Source of the DNA: UTCFX2 sp963827155
Lineage (GTDB): Bacteria; Chloroflexota; Anaerolineae; Anaerolineales; UBA4823
Length of the DNA stretch: 64,000 nucleotides
NCBI GenBank assembly: GCA_963827155.1
Contig: CAWGZV010000002.1
Coordinates: 2,294,001 to 2,358,000, forward strand
Direction of reading: 5' to 3'
Shown: positions 1 to 10,420 of the stretch, one piece after another
Layout: every line of letters begins with the position of its first letter
How positions within the stretch are numbered: position 1 is the first letter of the stretch
Notes under the pieces: model-generated
What the model saw: only the letters and a program-made list of their open reading frames with translations
Told to the model about the DNA's origin: nothing
The model's database searches: none
Program-made: the position numbers and the translations under genes

Positions 1-2039
1 AGCATTATTCTTGTTTTAAATGCCGCAGGCTGTTCTCTATTAAAAACCGGGAGCACTGATTTACCCGCAGCCAGCCCAGTAGCTGAAGGTGGCGAGCTTT
101 CACAGACTTCGCCTATTCAACCCAATCCGGCTCCAACTTGCATCCCTCAACCTATCGGATCCTGCACATCACCTAGCCCGGATGAGCCTGTAGAGATTAT
201 CGGAGACATCCCCTTCACCTCTCCATTCTTCCTCAACTCAATCTCTGAACCATTCGTAATGCTGGAGGATGAAGCGGGTTTTGTAAAACGTGATCGCGAA
301 TTTCGTTTCAGCCTCCCAAGCCAGACCATAGGTCCTGTTGCGGTGAGCGAGGATAACAAGCTCTCTTATACGCTCTCGCTTCCTGCAGTTCCCCAAGCAA
401 CCCAGGTCGATCTGGACCAAAACGGAAAAGAGGACCTGGGCGTTCAAATATTCGCAGTTGCGTACTGGTCGAATATGTGGGGCGATCCGTTCCTCGAAGC
501 CAGGGATGGAAAAGGCTGGTCGACAGCCTACACCACTGCAATCACCGACCCAGAAAATGATGATGAAATCATTGGCGGAATCCTGATTGTATGGGCGCCC
601 GATGCCCAACAAAGCATGTCTAGTGGATTCGGTGCGGATGGGAAGCTGTTTACCGAAGACGATCCAATAGCTCCCATTTCTGCCGGCTACAATCTCGTTG
701 ACTTGAATAATGAACCGTTCAAGGTTTCTAAAGAGCGCCAGCCAAACCTTACGCTTAATGAGGGTGCAGGAGCGGTAAAAGATTACTCCAAAATGAGCTT
801 TGGGGAAGCTTTTGAGGCGTTGTTCAAGAAAATTTCGGTGGAATATCCCTTCACAGCAGAAAAGGAAATTAACTGGGATTCGCTTTATCAGGAGTATAAA
901 CCGCAATTTGAGCAGGTGAATAATGGCGAGCAGTTCTACAGCACCATGCGAGATTTTATTTACAATATCCCTGATGGGCATATAAATATCTCCTTAGATC
1001 AAAACGTTTTTTATGGAAATTACGGGGGCGGCTTTGGGCTGATATTAGATCGGTTGAGTGATCGACCGCGTGATCGCAAAGGAGGTCCTCGACGGGTCAC
1101 CAGCCGCGAGTGCCGGCATCCAGCAAGGCGCTGAGATTCTGAGTTGGAACAGTGAGCCAGTCAATGACGCAATCAAGAAAGTCATTCCTGGTTTCGGTCC
1201 CTATTCTACCGAACATACTCTGCAGCAAGCCCAAGTGACGTTCTTAACTCGCGTCCCACCGGGTTCCTCCGTCGAGATAGAATTCGTTAACCCAGGCGGT
1301 TCTGCTCAAACTCTCAAGTTGCTGGCAGTCCAAGAATACGACTTCACTCCTCAAGACCCTCCCAAGCTTCAATCTGGATAAGCTTGAAACTCCGATCGTT
1401 GGAAACGTCCTTGACGAGAATGGCCTGGGTTACATTAGAATCGATACATTCAGCGACGATTACCGATTGATGGCAAGCCTTTGGGAACGATACATGCGAA
1501 ATATGATTGATAACGAAGTCCCCGGCTTAATTATCGACATCCGCTCAAATCCCGGCGGCAGCTTGGGATTGGCGATTGATTTTGCCAGCTATTTCTTCGA
1601 TCGGGAAATTTCACTGTATGATAATTATTACTACAGTGAGAAAAGCGGGGTCTTCGAATCTACTGGGTATCCCACAAAAATCAAACCAGCCCCGCTGTAT
1701 TTCAAAGGACCTATTGCCGTGTTGGTCAGCTCCGATTGTGTGAGCGCCTGTGAAGGTTTTGCGTATGCCCTTCAATATGATGGACGAAGTGTGGTGATTG
1801 GGCACTATCCGACAGCCGGCGCTTTTGGAGAAGTTGGCCTCGGTCAATATTCCCTGCCTGGCGGATTTTCCATGCAGTTTCCAACCGGAAGACCACTATC
1901 ACCCGATGGTAAAGTAGTTATCGAAGGATCAGGTATATTGCCAGATATCAGCGTTCCTGTGACATTAGAGAGTTCACTGGGGCAGACAGATACTGTTTTA
2001 GAAGCAGCAGTCCAGGCGCTTTTAGATAAATTGCGCTAA
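1..2039 (+). CDS. S41 (C-terminal processing) peptidase-like lipoprotein, 5' partial, two frameshifts
   Basis: Probable secreted, lipid-anchored serine protease of family S41. The frame is open from base 1 and begins inside a signal peptide with a lipobox-like stretch (LVLNAAGC), so the start lies outside the window. A PDZ-like segment (GSPAASAGIQQGAEI) sits at about 1085-1150. The S41 core follows at 1400-2000, with the DIRSNPGGS motif, a serine in the SACEG motif (about 1740) and PTAG (about 1810). The lysine of the CtpA Ser-Lys dyad is not evident, so the catalytic class is uncertain. Three frames are needed: shifts fall near 1060 and near 1360, the second explained by one extra C in a CCC run. 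All conserved blocks survive, so I read this as one gene with consensus errors. It ends at a strong bidirectional terminator. Confidence 0.75.
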
Positions 2040-2055
2040 TCTCGCAGAAATATAG

Positions 2056-2103
2056 ACCGGTGAGGATCATGCCTTAATACAATCCTCACCGGTTTTTATT
2101 TTC
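2056..2103. terminator. Bidirectional rho-independent terminator
   Basis: Perfect 12-bp inverted repeat (2056-2067 with 2082-2093), 14-nt loop, GC-rich core, followed on the + strand by a T-rich run. It separates two convergent genes, the S41 protease (+) and the glycosidase-like lipoprotein (-). Confidence 0.9.
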
Positions 2104-3595
2104 ATTGACTTTCCCAAATTAAATAAACTGGCTGACGACCGACCAATAGGCTATCGGTGTTATCGATCGGTTCGCCAAAAACATTATAAACCGACTGAGG
2201 CCGTACATCCGGTTCGAAGACGTGGGTTTCACCGTCGATAGACCACAAAATCATGATCTTCGTGTCCGGTCGGACGAGTTCGTAACCGCGTACTCCGCCG
2301 GCTTCCGTTACCAGGCGGGAAAAAGCGGAGTCAAGCAGTTGGGTGGCATTAAATCGAAAAGCGGTTAACGCCTGATTCGGTTGTCCAAAATCGTCCACCA
2401 AACCGCTGGATCGCCAACCAAACAAGCTGTACCAGACGTTGGCTCTTAAACCCTCTGCCAGCGCTGCAGTGTTTACTTCAACCGTATAATTTGCTTTCGT
2501 CATCATATAGTCCTCAGACCGGCAATTAGGGTTTTCATCTCCTCCCCAACAGATAACTCCGGCTTCGGAATCCAGCAAGTACTTCCCTGGCTGTTTGTAG
2601 GCGAACAGCAAGCTGCGCAGGTAGCGAGCTTTTGCGATCATCACCGGTCCTGTGCCATCCCAGTTGCTGTTCCAATTAGAATTTCCATAGGTCTGCTTGC
2701 TGGAATAATAATCGTAGGCGTGAAAACTAATCCCATCAAAATAGTCCCCCCCACCGCCGCGCAGAATCCCTTCAATGAATAATGATGAGGAGCAATCTTT
2801 TCCCTCAGGTGGATTCACGGGATCGCAGTCAAGAAGCAGCCCACCTACAAGTACCTGGGCGTTTGGATCAGCGGCTTTGATTTGTGGATATACAATCTTC
2901 AGCATTTCGGCATAAGCACCTCCGCCATAATACAGGTCCGCCTTATCCCCCATGCAGCCGTACACACTGTCGGGGGCGACTAACGAAGGATCAATATCTG
3001 GCTCGTTTCCCAATTCCCAATATTTTACGTTAAAAGGTGGGGCGCTGTACCTCAATACCGTTTCGTACATAAACTGCCCAAATGCAGAAATTTTGTCTGA
3101 AGCGATAGGGCCGCAGGAATAACCCGGAACCTGCTGAGCCCACACCGGGGTGCTGCGGACAATTAATATCAACTGCAATCCTCGCTGCGAGCTCGCGATC
3201 ATTTCATCTTCCAGGGTAGCCAGCGCGTCCCAATTCCGTTCTCCTTCTTGTCCTTCAACTGCCGACCAATATAATGCATTCCGGCGGACCCAATAAGCAC
3301 CTGCCTGTACAAGCAGGTCTGAAGATCGAGCATCGATGCTGGATAATTCGATCCCTGGTATCGGGAATTCTGGGGGGGCAGGCGGCGTGGGAGTGCCGAT
3401 TGGCAGCGTTTGAGAAGGCGATACCGCCGTATTTACAGGAATAATGATGGAAGTGGGACTCGAATTCGGTTCAGTCGCTATCGCCGAGGCTGGTGATCTC
3501 GGATCATTTTCAGAAGTTGGCACAGCACCCATATTAAGGCAGCCAGTTAGAAACAATGTGGTGCAAAGAATCATCAAAGGTTTTTTTGTGTCCAT
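2102..3595 (-). CDS. Lipoprotein with clan-A glycoside hydrolase-like (GH39/GH5-type) TIM barrel
   Basis: Probable surface-anchored glycosidase, about 497 residues. I place the start at 3595: the peptide MDTKKPLMIL...LFLTGC is then a compact lipoprotein signal peptide with lipobox LTGC, and an AAGGGAAGG sequence lies upstream at a workable distance, whereas the upstream ATG at 3610 has the same sequence directly abutting it. A Pro/Thr/Ser-rich linker of roughly 60 residues follows. The barrel contains WELGNEPDI, whose Glu matches the clan-A acid/base, and LLDSEAGV about 145 residues later, whose Glu is a candidate nucleophile. Last gene of the long leftward polysaccharide cluster, 54 bases after the GT39 gene. 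The substrate cannot be read from sequence. Confidence 0.75.
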   Translation of the reverse strand: MDTKKPLMILCTTLFLTGCLNMGAVPTSENDPRSPASAIATEPNSSPTSIIIPVNTAVSPSQTLPIGTPTPPAPPEFPIPGIELSSIDARSSDLLVQAGAYWVRRNALYWSAVEGQEGERNWDALATLEDEMIASSQRGLQLILIVRSTPVWAQQVPGYSCGPIASDKISAFGQFMYETVLRYSAPPFNVKYWELGNEPDIDPSLVAPDSVYGCMGDKADLYYGGGAYAEMLKIVYPQIKAADPNAQVLVGGLLLDCDPVNPPEGKDCSSSLFIEGILRGGGGDYFDGISFHAYDYYSSKQTYGNSNWNSNWDGTGPVMIAKARYLRSLLFAYKQPGKYLLDSEAGVICWGGDENPNCRSEDYMMTKANYTVEVNTAALAEGLRANVWYSLFGWRSSGLVDDFGQPNQALTAFRFNATQLLDSAFSRLVTEAGGVRGYELVRPDTKIMILWSIDGETHVFEPDVRPQSVYNVFGEPIDNTDSLLVGRQPVYLIWESQ

Positions 3596-3649
3596 CACAC
3601 AAACCATCATCCTTCCCTTAGCATGATATTTAAATACCGATAACTATCC

Positions 3650-5177
3650 TTACGGGTTGGTAAACCTGTATAGCAGCACGCGATAATCATAATCATCCTG
3701 ACCCATCCATTTATTTTTCAACAATCGAATTCCAGCATCTTGTTTACCGAAGCCAGTAATCGTCTTTGCCTGAAAACGCCTCGCGAGCTCATTCAAGATC
3801 GCGGCTTCCTCATCTTTACTGGAAATGGATCTGCTCAGATTATTCTGCACCCACCAAACTTCTGGATAATCCGCGGTTGAAAGCGCCCTCCAGTTCAGGT
3901 AGTTGTATCCATTGAATCCATTCTTTTTCGAATAAAACATGCAGGAGCTGTCCCCTTCACCGCAAATTACAAGCGCACCAGGTTTTGCAGTCTTGCTAAT
4001 CTCACTAAAAATCTTACGCCAAGGCACAGCAAATATCGGGCGGAGGTATTCTCTACCGGTAAAAAAGTTGAATATCCCAATACCATAAACGAAGATAATA
4101 CACAAAGCCGCAAATTTCCTCCAATTGGGTCTCAAGCTTACTAAGCCTGAAGCGATCCAGATCGACAGGAATGGTAAAACATAAAGCGTCCTGACTGGCA
4201 GGTTTTGCCAGGTCATAGACACGGATGTCTGGATGCTCGTCAATAAGCCTGCAAGGATAACAAAAATGATAATAGTTATCGGCAGCCAAAAAGCGATCTT
4301 TCTGCGGTGCAGGTAGAATCGCGTACCCTCCGATGCAAAACAAGGCTATCCAACCAATCCAGGCAACCGGGTTAAGAGGGGAGACCGTTTCTCCAATCCC
4401 AAACACATAGGCAACGTAAGCCAGGCGTTTTGATAACTCCACCAACCAGTTGGACACCCGGGTGATTTCAGTGGATCGAGAAAGAAGCGAATTGAAGCCC
4501 ATCAACCCGGGGAGATACGCTGCAAGGATAATGCATTGCGCCAAGAACCATAGCAGTCCGTCAAGGATCCAAACCCTTTCTTTCGTTCGATGGAAGCCGC
4601 GCCACCGATCGAATAATCCCCATCCAGCGCACACCGCGACCACGACCATTCCAGCAAATAAGACATAGCACAACAGAATGCTCAAGAGAATATAGAAGAC
4701 AAAATACGGCCACTTCCCTCGTTCCAGATATCGCCACATGAAATAAACCACGGCAACTGAAAGAAATGCAGTCATCGAATAATAACGAGCCTGGTGACCG
4801 AACATGATGAAAAGAGGAGAAAACGCCAATAAGGCAGTTGAGGCAAGCCCGACAGTGTTTCCCATTAAACTAACGGCGAGCAAATAGGTCAAGAAAAGGG
4901 TCAATTCGGAAAACAGGATTGAGAGAAAGCGCAACCCAAGCTCTTCGTAGCCAAATATCTTCCCCCAATAATCAGCAAGATAAAGATATAACGGAGGATG
5001 AACATCCCATTCAATAACCTTTGCCTGAGCATCCTGTCCACTTTCTGTAAAGTTTGCAGTAAATACTTCGTCTTCCCAAAAACTCATCTGAGCGGCAGCC
5101 ATGACCTGCAGCATAATAGAGACCGCCACAATCGCGATTAGCGTGTAATTCGAGATATGTTTGAAGTTATTCGGCAT
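3650..5177 (-). CDS. GT39-like membrane glycosyltransferase (ArnT/PMT type), frameshifted
   Basis: Polytopic membrane protein of the family that transfers sugars from polyprenyl-phosphate donors at the outer face of the membrane. The N-terminal half shows the hallmark acidic pair after the first helix (SFWEDEVFTA) and the DVHPPLYLYL motif, followed by many hydrophobic helices. The reading frame changes near 4315. The downstream frame (RKIAFWLPITIII) restores a membrane helix, then a last helix and a soluble C-terminal tail. Intact length would be about 509 residues, normal for the family. It lies 33 bases after a second large membrane protein of similar type, so the two probably act in one glycan pathway. 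Acceptor and sugar are unknown. Confidence 0.75.
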
Positions 5178-5210
5178 ATAGTATAGAAGGTATCTTGAGC
5201 TGAAAAACGT

Positions 5211-7190
5211 CTAATAATAATATTGATAAATGCTGATTATTGATAACACATCCAGGACAAGGAAGAAACCCAAGAAAATAACATAGGGTTCTTTTGATCC
5301 AGAATCGAACTTCATATCATCAGAAGCCTGAGAGTCGAATATTGCTCCCCTATTGGATCGATTGCGGGTCAGTGTTTTACCCAACTGGATCCATTCCAGC
5401 CAACCGAGTGAGATGACCATCAACCACGGGAGGATGGTCGGGTAAAAATAACGAGCGACAGAATAATAATAACCTGAATTAGCCAAATATATCCCCCCAC
5501 GCGTTAGCGCCATGAGAAAGTAAAAGACGCTTATTGAAGCCAACACGATCACGCAATCCCAATTTATCGTACGCGGATTTCGAAAAACGCCAATCAGGGC
5601 TCCTATAAAACCGAAGAGTGTAAAAAACCACAATATCTGATAGATCGCGGCATTCCCTATGATTTGTAACTGCCCCCATCCAAATTTTGCCCAAAAAGTT
5701 TGAAATAGATGGATGGCAGTTGTTGGATAAAGATCGGAAGTACTGTAAGGGTCTAATAAAGCACCTACTAACATAGATGGTCGACCGCCATCTGGCAGGT
5801 ATTTGGCAGCAAAATTATCCAGCCATGGGCTAAATCGTAATGCGGGAAGCTCCGCAGATCCATTGCGAAGAAAATTCTTAAATGGCTCCCCTGCCCAAAC
5901 GCCATCCTCACCAGCAAGAGTGTTGAAGCTCGGGATCTCGTTTGTAGGGCGCGAACCTTCAACGAGAACCAGACCATCGTAAAAAATGTGAGAACCCCGC
6001 TGGTCAGATCCTGGTGAAAGATTGATCCAGATCCGGCTGGTATTTTCGGGAAGTTTGATCGAAAATGCATAAAATTTTGGTTTCAAAGTCAGAGTCAAAA
6101 GCTCTGAATATGTTGCGCCTGTCACGCGGAGTTCTGGACTTTTTACCTGCTGTGGTCGATCAGACCAGATCCAATACCCGAAAGTGACTTGTTTACCGGC
6201 AAGGTTTTTTCCCGCTGAGCCAGGATGGTGTTGAAATACCTCCGGGAAAAAAGGAGGCGAGACCTCCTCCCCAGCCTGAACTGTCAGTACATATCTGCCG
6301 GCAGGAGCCAGGAGATTTTGCTGACGTGTAGGTTCCGGTTGGGAGGTATTTCGAAACCAGGCGAATGCGTCATCATTGCGGATGCCGGTTAACAGAAATG
6401 CAATAGAACCCAGCAGCAGGATCAACCAGGCAGCCTTCCTGGCTCGTCCTCGGAGAAATGTGAACAGCAATACAAGCGGCAAGATCGCAAGGATCATCAC
6501 AGCCGTGTTCTTGATCCAAAATGTAAGCCAGCCGAGGAAGAACAACAGGAGGAAATCCAGCCACGAAAACCCTCGTCGAACCAGGCGAACTGCCGTCCAC
6601 AAAAAGAGCGATGCTATCCCCACTGCTGCAGTTTCATTATTTACCGAACTCATTAAATCAACAAATGCCGGTGTCAGGGCTAATGACGCTGGCAAAATCC
6701 AGCGTAGTGGGTGACCGGGACCCGTAAGTTCATTGGCGATACCCCATCCCGCACACACGGTGATTAAAAGGAATATTACCGAAACCAGCCTGGCTGAATA
6801 AAGCTGCACATCGATGCTGCTTGAGGACAGCAATCGAAGCGGGAGAGATGCTAATACATAATAACCAGGCGGATCCCCTAATTGGGAGTAACCAGGGACG
6901 ACCAGCTTCTCACTGGTTGGTCCCACCACTGGTTTATTGGGCCTATGTTCGTAGAACCCATTCTCGATCATCGACTTGACTACCATCCTGCTCAGCTTGG
7001 CGGAATTATCAGCCTCGGTAGGCAGCCGATCGAGATTGGCTGTTAACCAGACATATTCAAAATGATTAGGCTCGTCATAATGTTCCCAGGGCGGGACGGT
7101 GAAGACGTAGATTAGCCCGTGGAGCAGCGCCAGGGAAAGGATCAAACAGATCAAAAGCCTATCGCGAGAAACCAGTGACAGGCTACCCAT
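5211..7190 (-). CDS. Large polytopic membrane protein, DUF2142/GT39-like, with soluble insert
   Basis: 659-residue protein with about 10-12 hydrophobic helices. The first extracytoplasmic loop contains PPWEHYDEPNHFEYV and later GDPPGYY, which resemble the DE and HPP motifs of GT-C glycosyltransferases and the DUF2142 family. Between two helix blocks, residues around 290-440 form a soluble, beta-rich segment (LTVQAGEEVSPPFF, VTFGYWIWS, RIWINLSPG) that looks like a carbohydrate-binding beta-sandwich; this is inference. The start overlaps the end of the phosphatase gene by 8 bases, indicating translational coupling. Probable role: transfer or polymerisation of sugars on a surface glycan. Confidence 0.65.
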   Translation of the reverse strand: MGSLSLVSRDRLLICLILSLALLHGLIYVFTVPPWEHYDEPNHFEYVWLTANLDRLPTEADNSAKLSRMVVKSMIENGFYEHRPNKPVVGPTSEKLVVPGYSQLGDPPGYYVLASLPLRLLSSSSIDVQLYSARLVSVIFLLITVCAGWGIANELTGPGHPLRWILPASLALTPAFVDLMSSVNNETAAVGIASLFLWTAVRLVRRGFSWLDFLLLFFLGWLTFWIKNTAVMILAILPLVLLFTFLRGRARKAAWLILLLGSIAFLLTGIRNDDAFAWFRNTSQPEPTRQQNLLAPAGRYVLTVQAGEEVSPPFFPEVFQHHPGSAGKNLAGKQVTFGYWIWSDRPQQVKSPELRVTGATYSELLTLTLKPKFYAFSIKLPENTSRIWINLSPGSDQRGSHIFYDGLVLVEGSRPTNEIPSFNTLAGEDGVWAGEPFKNFLRNGSAELPALRFSPWLDNFAAKYLPDGGRPSMLVGALLDPYSTSDLYPTTAIHLFQTFWAKFGWGQLQIIGNAAIYQILWFFTLFGFIGALIGVFRNPRTINWDCVIVLASISVFYFLMALTRGGIYLANSGYYYSVARYFYPTILPWLMVISLGWLEWIQLGKTLTRNRSNRGAIFDSQASDDMKFDSGSKEPYVIFLGFFLVLDVLSIISIYQYYY

Positions 7191-7662
7191 GAACCTGTGC
7201 TTTCGAAATCTCAGCTAATTCTCGAATTCGCAAGAAACCGCGTGCAAGAATCGAATCAATTTCACGGGCTGTATCTTCATACTCGATTAAAGGCTTACCG
7301 ATCGGATCGACAATATCGTGATATTCAGCGACCATTTCTGTCAGCAAGTTGATTCTAGGTCCAAATATCGGAAATGCAGCCTGCAACGCTTCCTTATGAC
7401 CTTGCTCCATCGTTAATATCAATCCGAATTTTTCCAGAAGCTGCTTATTGATCCCCTGCGATCGATGACCAGACCAGTCGATGCCTCGCAAACGTAATAC
7501 AACCAGGGTGTTTTGGGCTGCTGGCAAACCGTCTTGGGCATAAACCCCGGCTGAACCGATTATCCATTGATCTGCTTCAGTTTTAACCTTCTCATTCAAC
7601 AGACCAGCTGCCATTGGCGAGCGGCAGATATTCGCAGTGCAAACAAACAAGACAGAACGCAT
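7183..7662 (-). CDS. Low-molecular-weight protein tyrosine phosphatase
   Basis: 159 residues, the usual length. The N-terminal P-loop CTANICRSPM fits C(X)5R-S, with the nucleophilic Cys and the phosphate-binding Arg. The general-acid Asp is in IVDPIGKPL near residue 120, although the usual tyrosine pair after DP is absent. In polysaccharide clusters such enzymes (Wzb/Etp type) dephosphorylate the chain-length tyrosine kinase; no such kinase is visible here. Arsenate reductase of the thioredoxin-coupled type is an alternative because the folds are shared. Translationally coupled to the next gene. Confidence 0.85.
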   Translation of the reverse strand: MRSVLFVCTANICRSPMAAGLLNEKVKTEADQWIIGSAGVYAQDGLPAAQNTLVVLRLRGIDWSGHRSQGINKQLLEKFGLILTMEQGHKEALQAAFPIFGPRINLLTEMVAEYHDIVDPIGKPLIEYEDTAREIDSILARGFLRIRELAEISKAQVHG

Positions 7663-7709
7663 TGAACTTATCCCATCTAATGGAAGTGTGCAATCTGTAA
7701 GGAAATCAC

Positions 7710-8733
7710 CTAACTCGATGCGGAAGAAAAAGTGCGCATCTGAAGATACCAGATTGATAAAATCCCCAGGATGATAATTGGGGCATAAACGACAACATGC
7801 AAAAGTATACCGTAACTCAGACTGGTCGTTTGATCCAGACCGAAGAAACTCAATGCGAAGATCGAGGCATATTCGAAAGTTCCAACTTTTCCAGGTAATG
7901 ATGGTAAGGAAATGCCTGCAATGAGCACGACAAGCAGGATGAACGCAGCTTCAATTGGGAGGTCGAGGTCGAGTGCTTCCCAGACAATCCAGTTGGTTGC
8001 CAACGCGCTGAGCCAGATCAGAATTGTGACAATTACTAAACCAATGGATTCTCGAAATTTCTTAAATACAGAGAAGGATTCCAGAGCAGCCAAAAGATGA
8101 GAAGAGATGAATACCCCGATACTTCCTATCGCACCATTATTCAACCATTTAAGCCCTCGTTCCAGGATGGATCGAGATGCCAAAAATACTACCAGCATGA
8201 ATAAAGCCAGCAATAAGAAAATTGGAAAGTTCGCTTGTTCATCCAAGATTCCCGGAGGTATAGGCATCAATAATGGCGCTGTGACGATTAGAATTCCATA
8301 TGCCAGAATGTCAAGATATTTTTCTGCTAGAACTGTTCCAAGCACAAAACCCGGTTTCATTCCATCTCCACTTTCGCCTGGGACTCCTGGCTTGGAGATC
8401 ACAAGAACCCGACTTAGATCTCCAAGTCGAATTGGAGCCAGCGTGTTCAGAAGCTGGGAAGAGAGGAAAGAAGTAGAAAGGCGCAGAGTTTGGGCGCGGT
8501 GAGTAGGAGTGTTGAGTAAAAGTCCCCAACGGAAAATCTTGAGCAGAATATTGAAGAGTGTAACGATTAACGCGAGTTCCAAGCAATCCCGGATTGGCTT
8601 TTCGGATCGCTTCAATTACCTCATCCCACGATACTCCTCTCACCGCCAGGAAGAGGAAGAACAATCCTATACAGAAAGCCAAAATGACCTTAAGCGACGG
8701 CGAAGCATATAATCGCTTGAAGGTCTCTCTCAT
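7710..8733 (-). CDS. YbhN/UPF0104-type membrane protein (lysylphosphatidylglycerol synthase TM domain), frameshifted
   Basis: Integral membrane protein of the AglD/YbhN/MprF-N family, with an N-terminal helix (ILAFCIGLFFLFLAVRGV), RWGLLL, the LNTLAPIRLGDLSRV block and the SLPGKVGTFEYA block that characterise the family. The frame changes near 8582, where CTT in place of CT (one extra T) explains the shift; joined, the protein is about 341 residues, as expected. Family members act in lipid or polyprenyl-linked glycan metabolism. It sits between gmd and a phosphatase in the polysaccharide cluster, which suggests a role in glycolipid assembly or lipid flipping. Confidence 0.75.
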
Positions 8734-8778
8734 TCCTGAATTGCTTTCTTCTGCTATTCTTTGGCGAGATCGTGGATA

Positions 8779-9846
8779 TCAGCGATCCATTGTAACAACT
8801 TGGTCTTCCCAACGGTGCCAGCGACCATGATTTGCTTCCAGAACCCGTTTTCCTTCACCAGGCGAGGGTAAACCAAGAAGCTCCAAATCGGCATCTACCA
8901 TGATCCGGACCAGATCCCTGAAGAAGATCCTGGGCTCCCAGTTGAGTTCCCGGCTTGCCTTTGCAAAATCAGCCTGTAAATAATCCACTTCGGTCGGGCG
9001 GAAATATCTTGGGTCAATTTTGACAAAATCATTCCAATCGAGATTTACATATCCGAATGCCTCATCCAGAAATTCTCGAACTGAATGCGATTTTCCCGTG
9101 CCAATCACAAAATCGCCAGGATGATCAGATTGCAGTATCTTCCACATCGCCGCGATGTAATCTGGTGCATAACCCCAATCCCGGCGTGCGTCCAAATTAC
9201 CCAGGTAGATCGTATCTTGTTTGCCGGCGACGATCGCAGCAACCGCTCTGGTGATTTTGCGGGTGACAAAGGTTTCTCCCCGTCGAGGAGACTCATGGTT
9301 GAATAAAATTCCATTGCTGGCAAAAAGGTTGTAGCCTTCACGATAATTACGGGTAAGCCAATATGCATAAACCTTTGCCGCAGCATATGGGCTTTGAGGC
9401 TGGAAAGTGGTCTGCTCATCTTGAGGAGGTTTTGCATTACCATACATCTCACTGGATGATGCCTGGTAGAAACGGGCTTTGATCCCGCTCCTCCGGACTG
9501 CCTCAAGCACCCGTAGCGTGCCTAGACCGGTGACATCACCGGTAAACTCGGGAAGATCAAAGCTTACCCTTACGTGACTTTGAGCTGCAAGGTGATAAAT
9601 TTCGTCGGGTTGAATATCATATACCAACTCGAACAGATTCCCAGAATTCCCTACATCACCATAATGAAGTAAGAGTTTGATTCCATTCTGGTGGTGTGGA
9701 TCGCGGTAAATATGGTCAACTCGTCCGGTGTTAAATGTGCTAGCCCGACGGATCAGTCCATGGACTTCATAGCCTTTGGATAACAGCAGTTCCGCTAAGT
9801 AAGATCCATCCTGACCGGTAATCCCAGTAATCAAAGCCTTTTTCAT
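8779..9846 (-). CDS. gmd: GDP-mannose 4,6-dehydratase
   Basis: Converts GDP-mannose to GDP-4-keto-6-deoxymannose, the precursor of GDP-fucose, GDP-rhamnose and related sugars. Short-chain dehydrogenase fold: N-terminal NADP site GITGQDGSYLAE, catalytic SSSEMYG and SPYAAAKVYAYW (YxxxK), and the family-typical RRASTFNTGR. I use the ATG at 9846: the NADP-binding motif then starts at residue 6, AAGGA lies about 10 bases upstream, and the gene starts 1 base beyond the preceding NusG-like gene. 355 residues, normal. No GDP-fucose synthase or rhamnose reductase is next to it, so the final sugar is unknown. Confidence 0.95.
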   Translation of the reverse strand: MKKALITGITGQDGSYLAELLLSKGYEVHGLIRRASTFNTGRVDHIYRDPHHQNGIKLLLHYGDVGNSGNLFELVYDIQPDEIYHLAAQSHVRVSFDLPEFTGDVTGLGTLRVLEAVRRSGIKARFYQASSSEMYGNAKPPQDEQTTFQPQSPYAAAKVYAYWLTRNYREGYNLFASNGILFNHESPRRGETFVTRKITRAVAAIVAGKQDTIYLGNLDARRDWGYAPDYIAAMWKILQSDHPGDFVIGTGKSHSVREFLDEAFGYVNLDWNDFVKIDPRYFRPTEVDYLQADFAKASRELNWEPRIFFRDLVRIMVDADLELLGLPSPGEGKRVLEANHGRWHRWEDQVVTMDR

Positions 9847-9847
9847 A

Positions 9848-10387
9848 TTATGAAAATCCTTTTTTATACTTCCTTGTTGTTGCTTTTCTTTCAATTTGAC
9901 CAGTTTCAAGGGACAATGAAACCTTACGACTGCTCCCAAGAAACTCAATCAACACTCGGACTCGCTCACTGCCAGGTAATCGCGAATCGAATATCGCTTC
10001 ATACCCCTGGAACGGACCATCACTAATCCAAACCGGGTCGCCTTGCTTAAGACCTTCAAAAAGCTCACCACCCGCAAGATTTATATCTTCAACCCGCTTG
10101 CGAATTGCCTGTATGAGGTGATCTGGAACGACAGCGGGTTCACCCCCAAAACCGACAAGCCCTACCGTATGAGGCATCCATTGAAAAACCGACAGACCCA
10201 CATCGTCGAGATCTGCATTTATAAACAGGTAGCCAGGAAAATATGGCTTGATCTTATGCGAGCGCGGGTTCACTGGGTGGACTTTCAGCCGGGGATAAAA
10301 TGCTTCAAAACCCAGAGATAGAACCTGCCGCCAAACAAGCTCCTCTTTACGCGGCTTGCTTCGCATCGCATACCAACTTCCCGCCAT
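9848..10387 (-). CDS. Specialised NusG paralogue (RfaH/LoaP-like antiterminator)
   Basis: 179 residues. The N-terminal NGN domain starts WYAMRSKPRKEELVWRQV and has IKPYFPGYLFI, both typical of NusG-family factors. The C-terminal domain around residues 115-170 (GDPVWISDGPFQGYEAIF) is a KOW motif. Housekeeping nusG normally sits beside secE and rplK; this copy instead heads a polysaccharide gene cluster, as RfaH-, UpxY- and LoaP-type factors often do. A good ribosome-binding site (AGGAGA) precedes the ATG. A perfect hairpin lies in the leader immediately upstream. The role inferred is processive antitermination of the approximately 8-kb downstream operon. Confidence 0.88.
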   Translation of the reverse strand: MAGSWYAMRSKPRKEELVWRQVLSLGFEAFYPRLKVHPVNPRSHKIKPYFPGYLFINADLDDVGLSVFQWMPHTVGLVGFGGEPAVVPDHLIQAIRKRVEDINLAGGELFEGLKQGDPVWISDGPFQGYEAIFDSRLPGSERVRVLIEFLGSSRKVSLSLETGQIERKATTRKYKKGFS

Positions 10388-10420
10388 AATCCGATTTATT
10401 CTCCTGGTAGCTGGCGAAAC

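Noticed and set aside
238..981. 247-codon open frame on the minus strand opposite the S41 protease gene
   Set aside because: It mirrors the codon structure of the real gene, has no recognisable domain and no ribosome-binding site.
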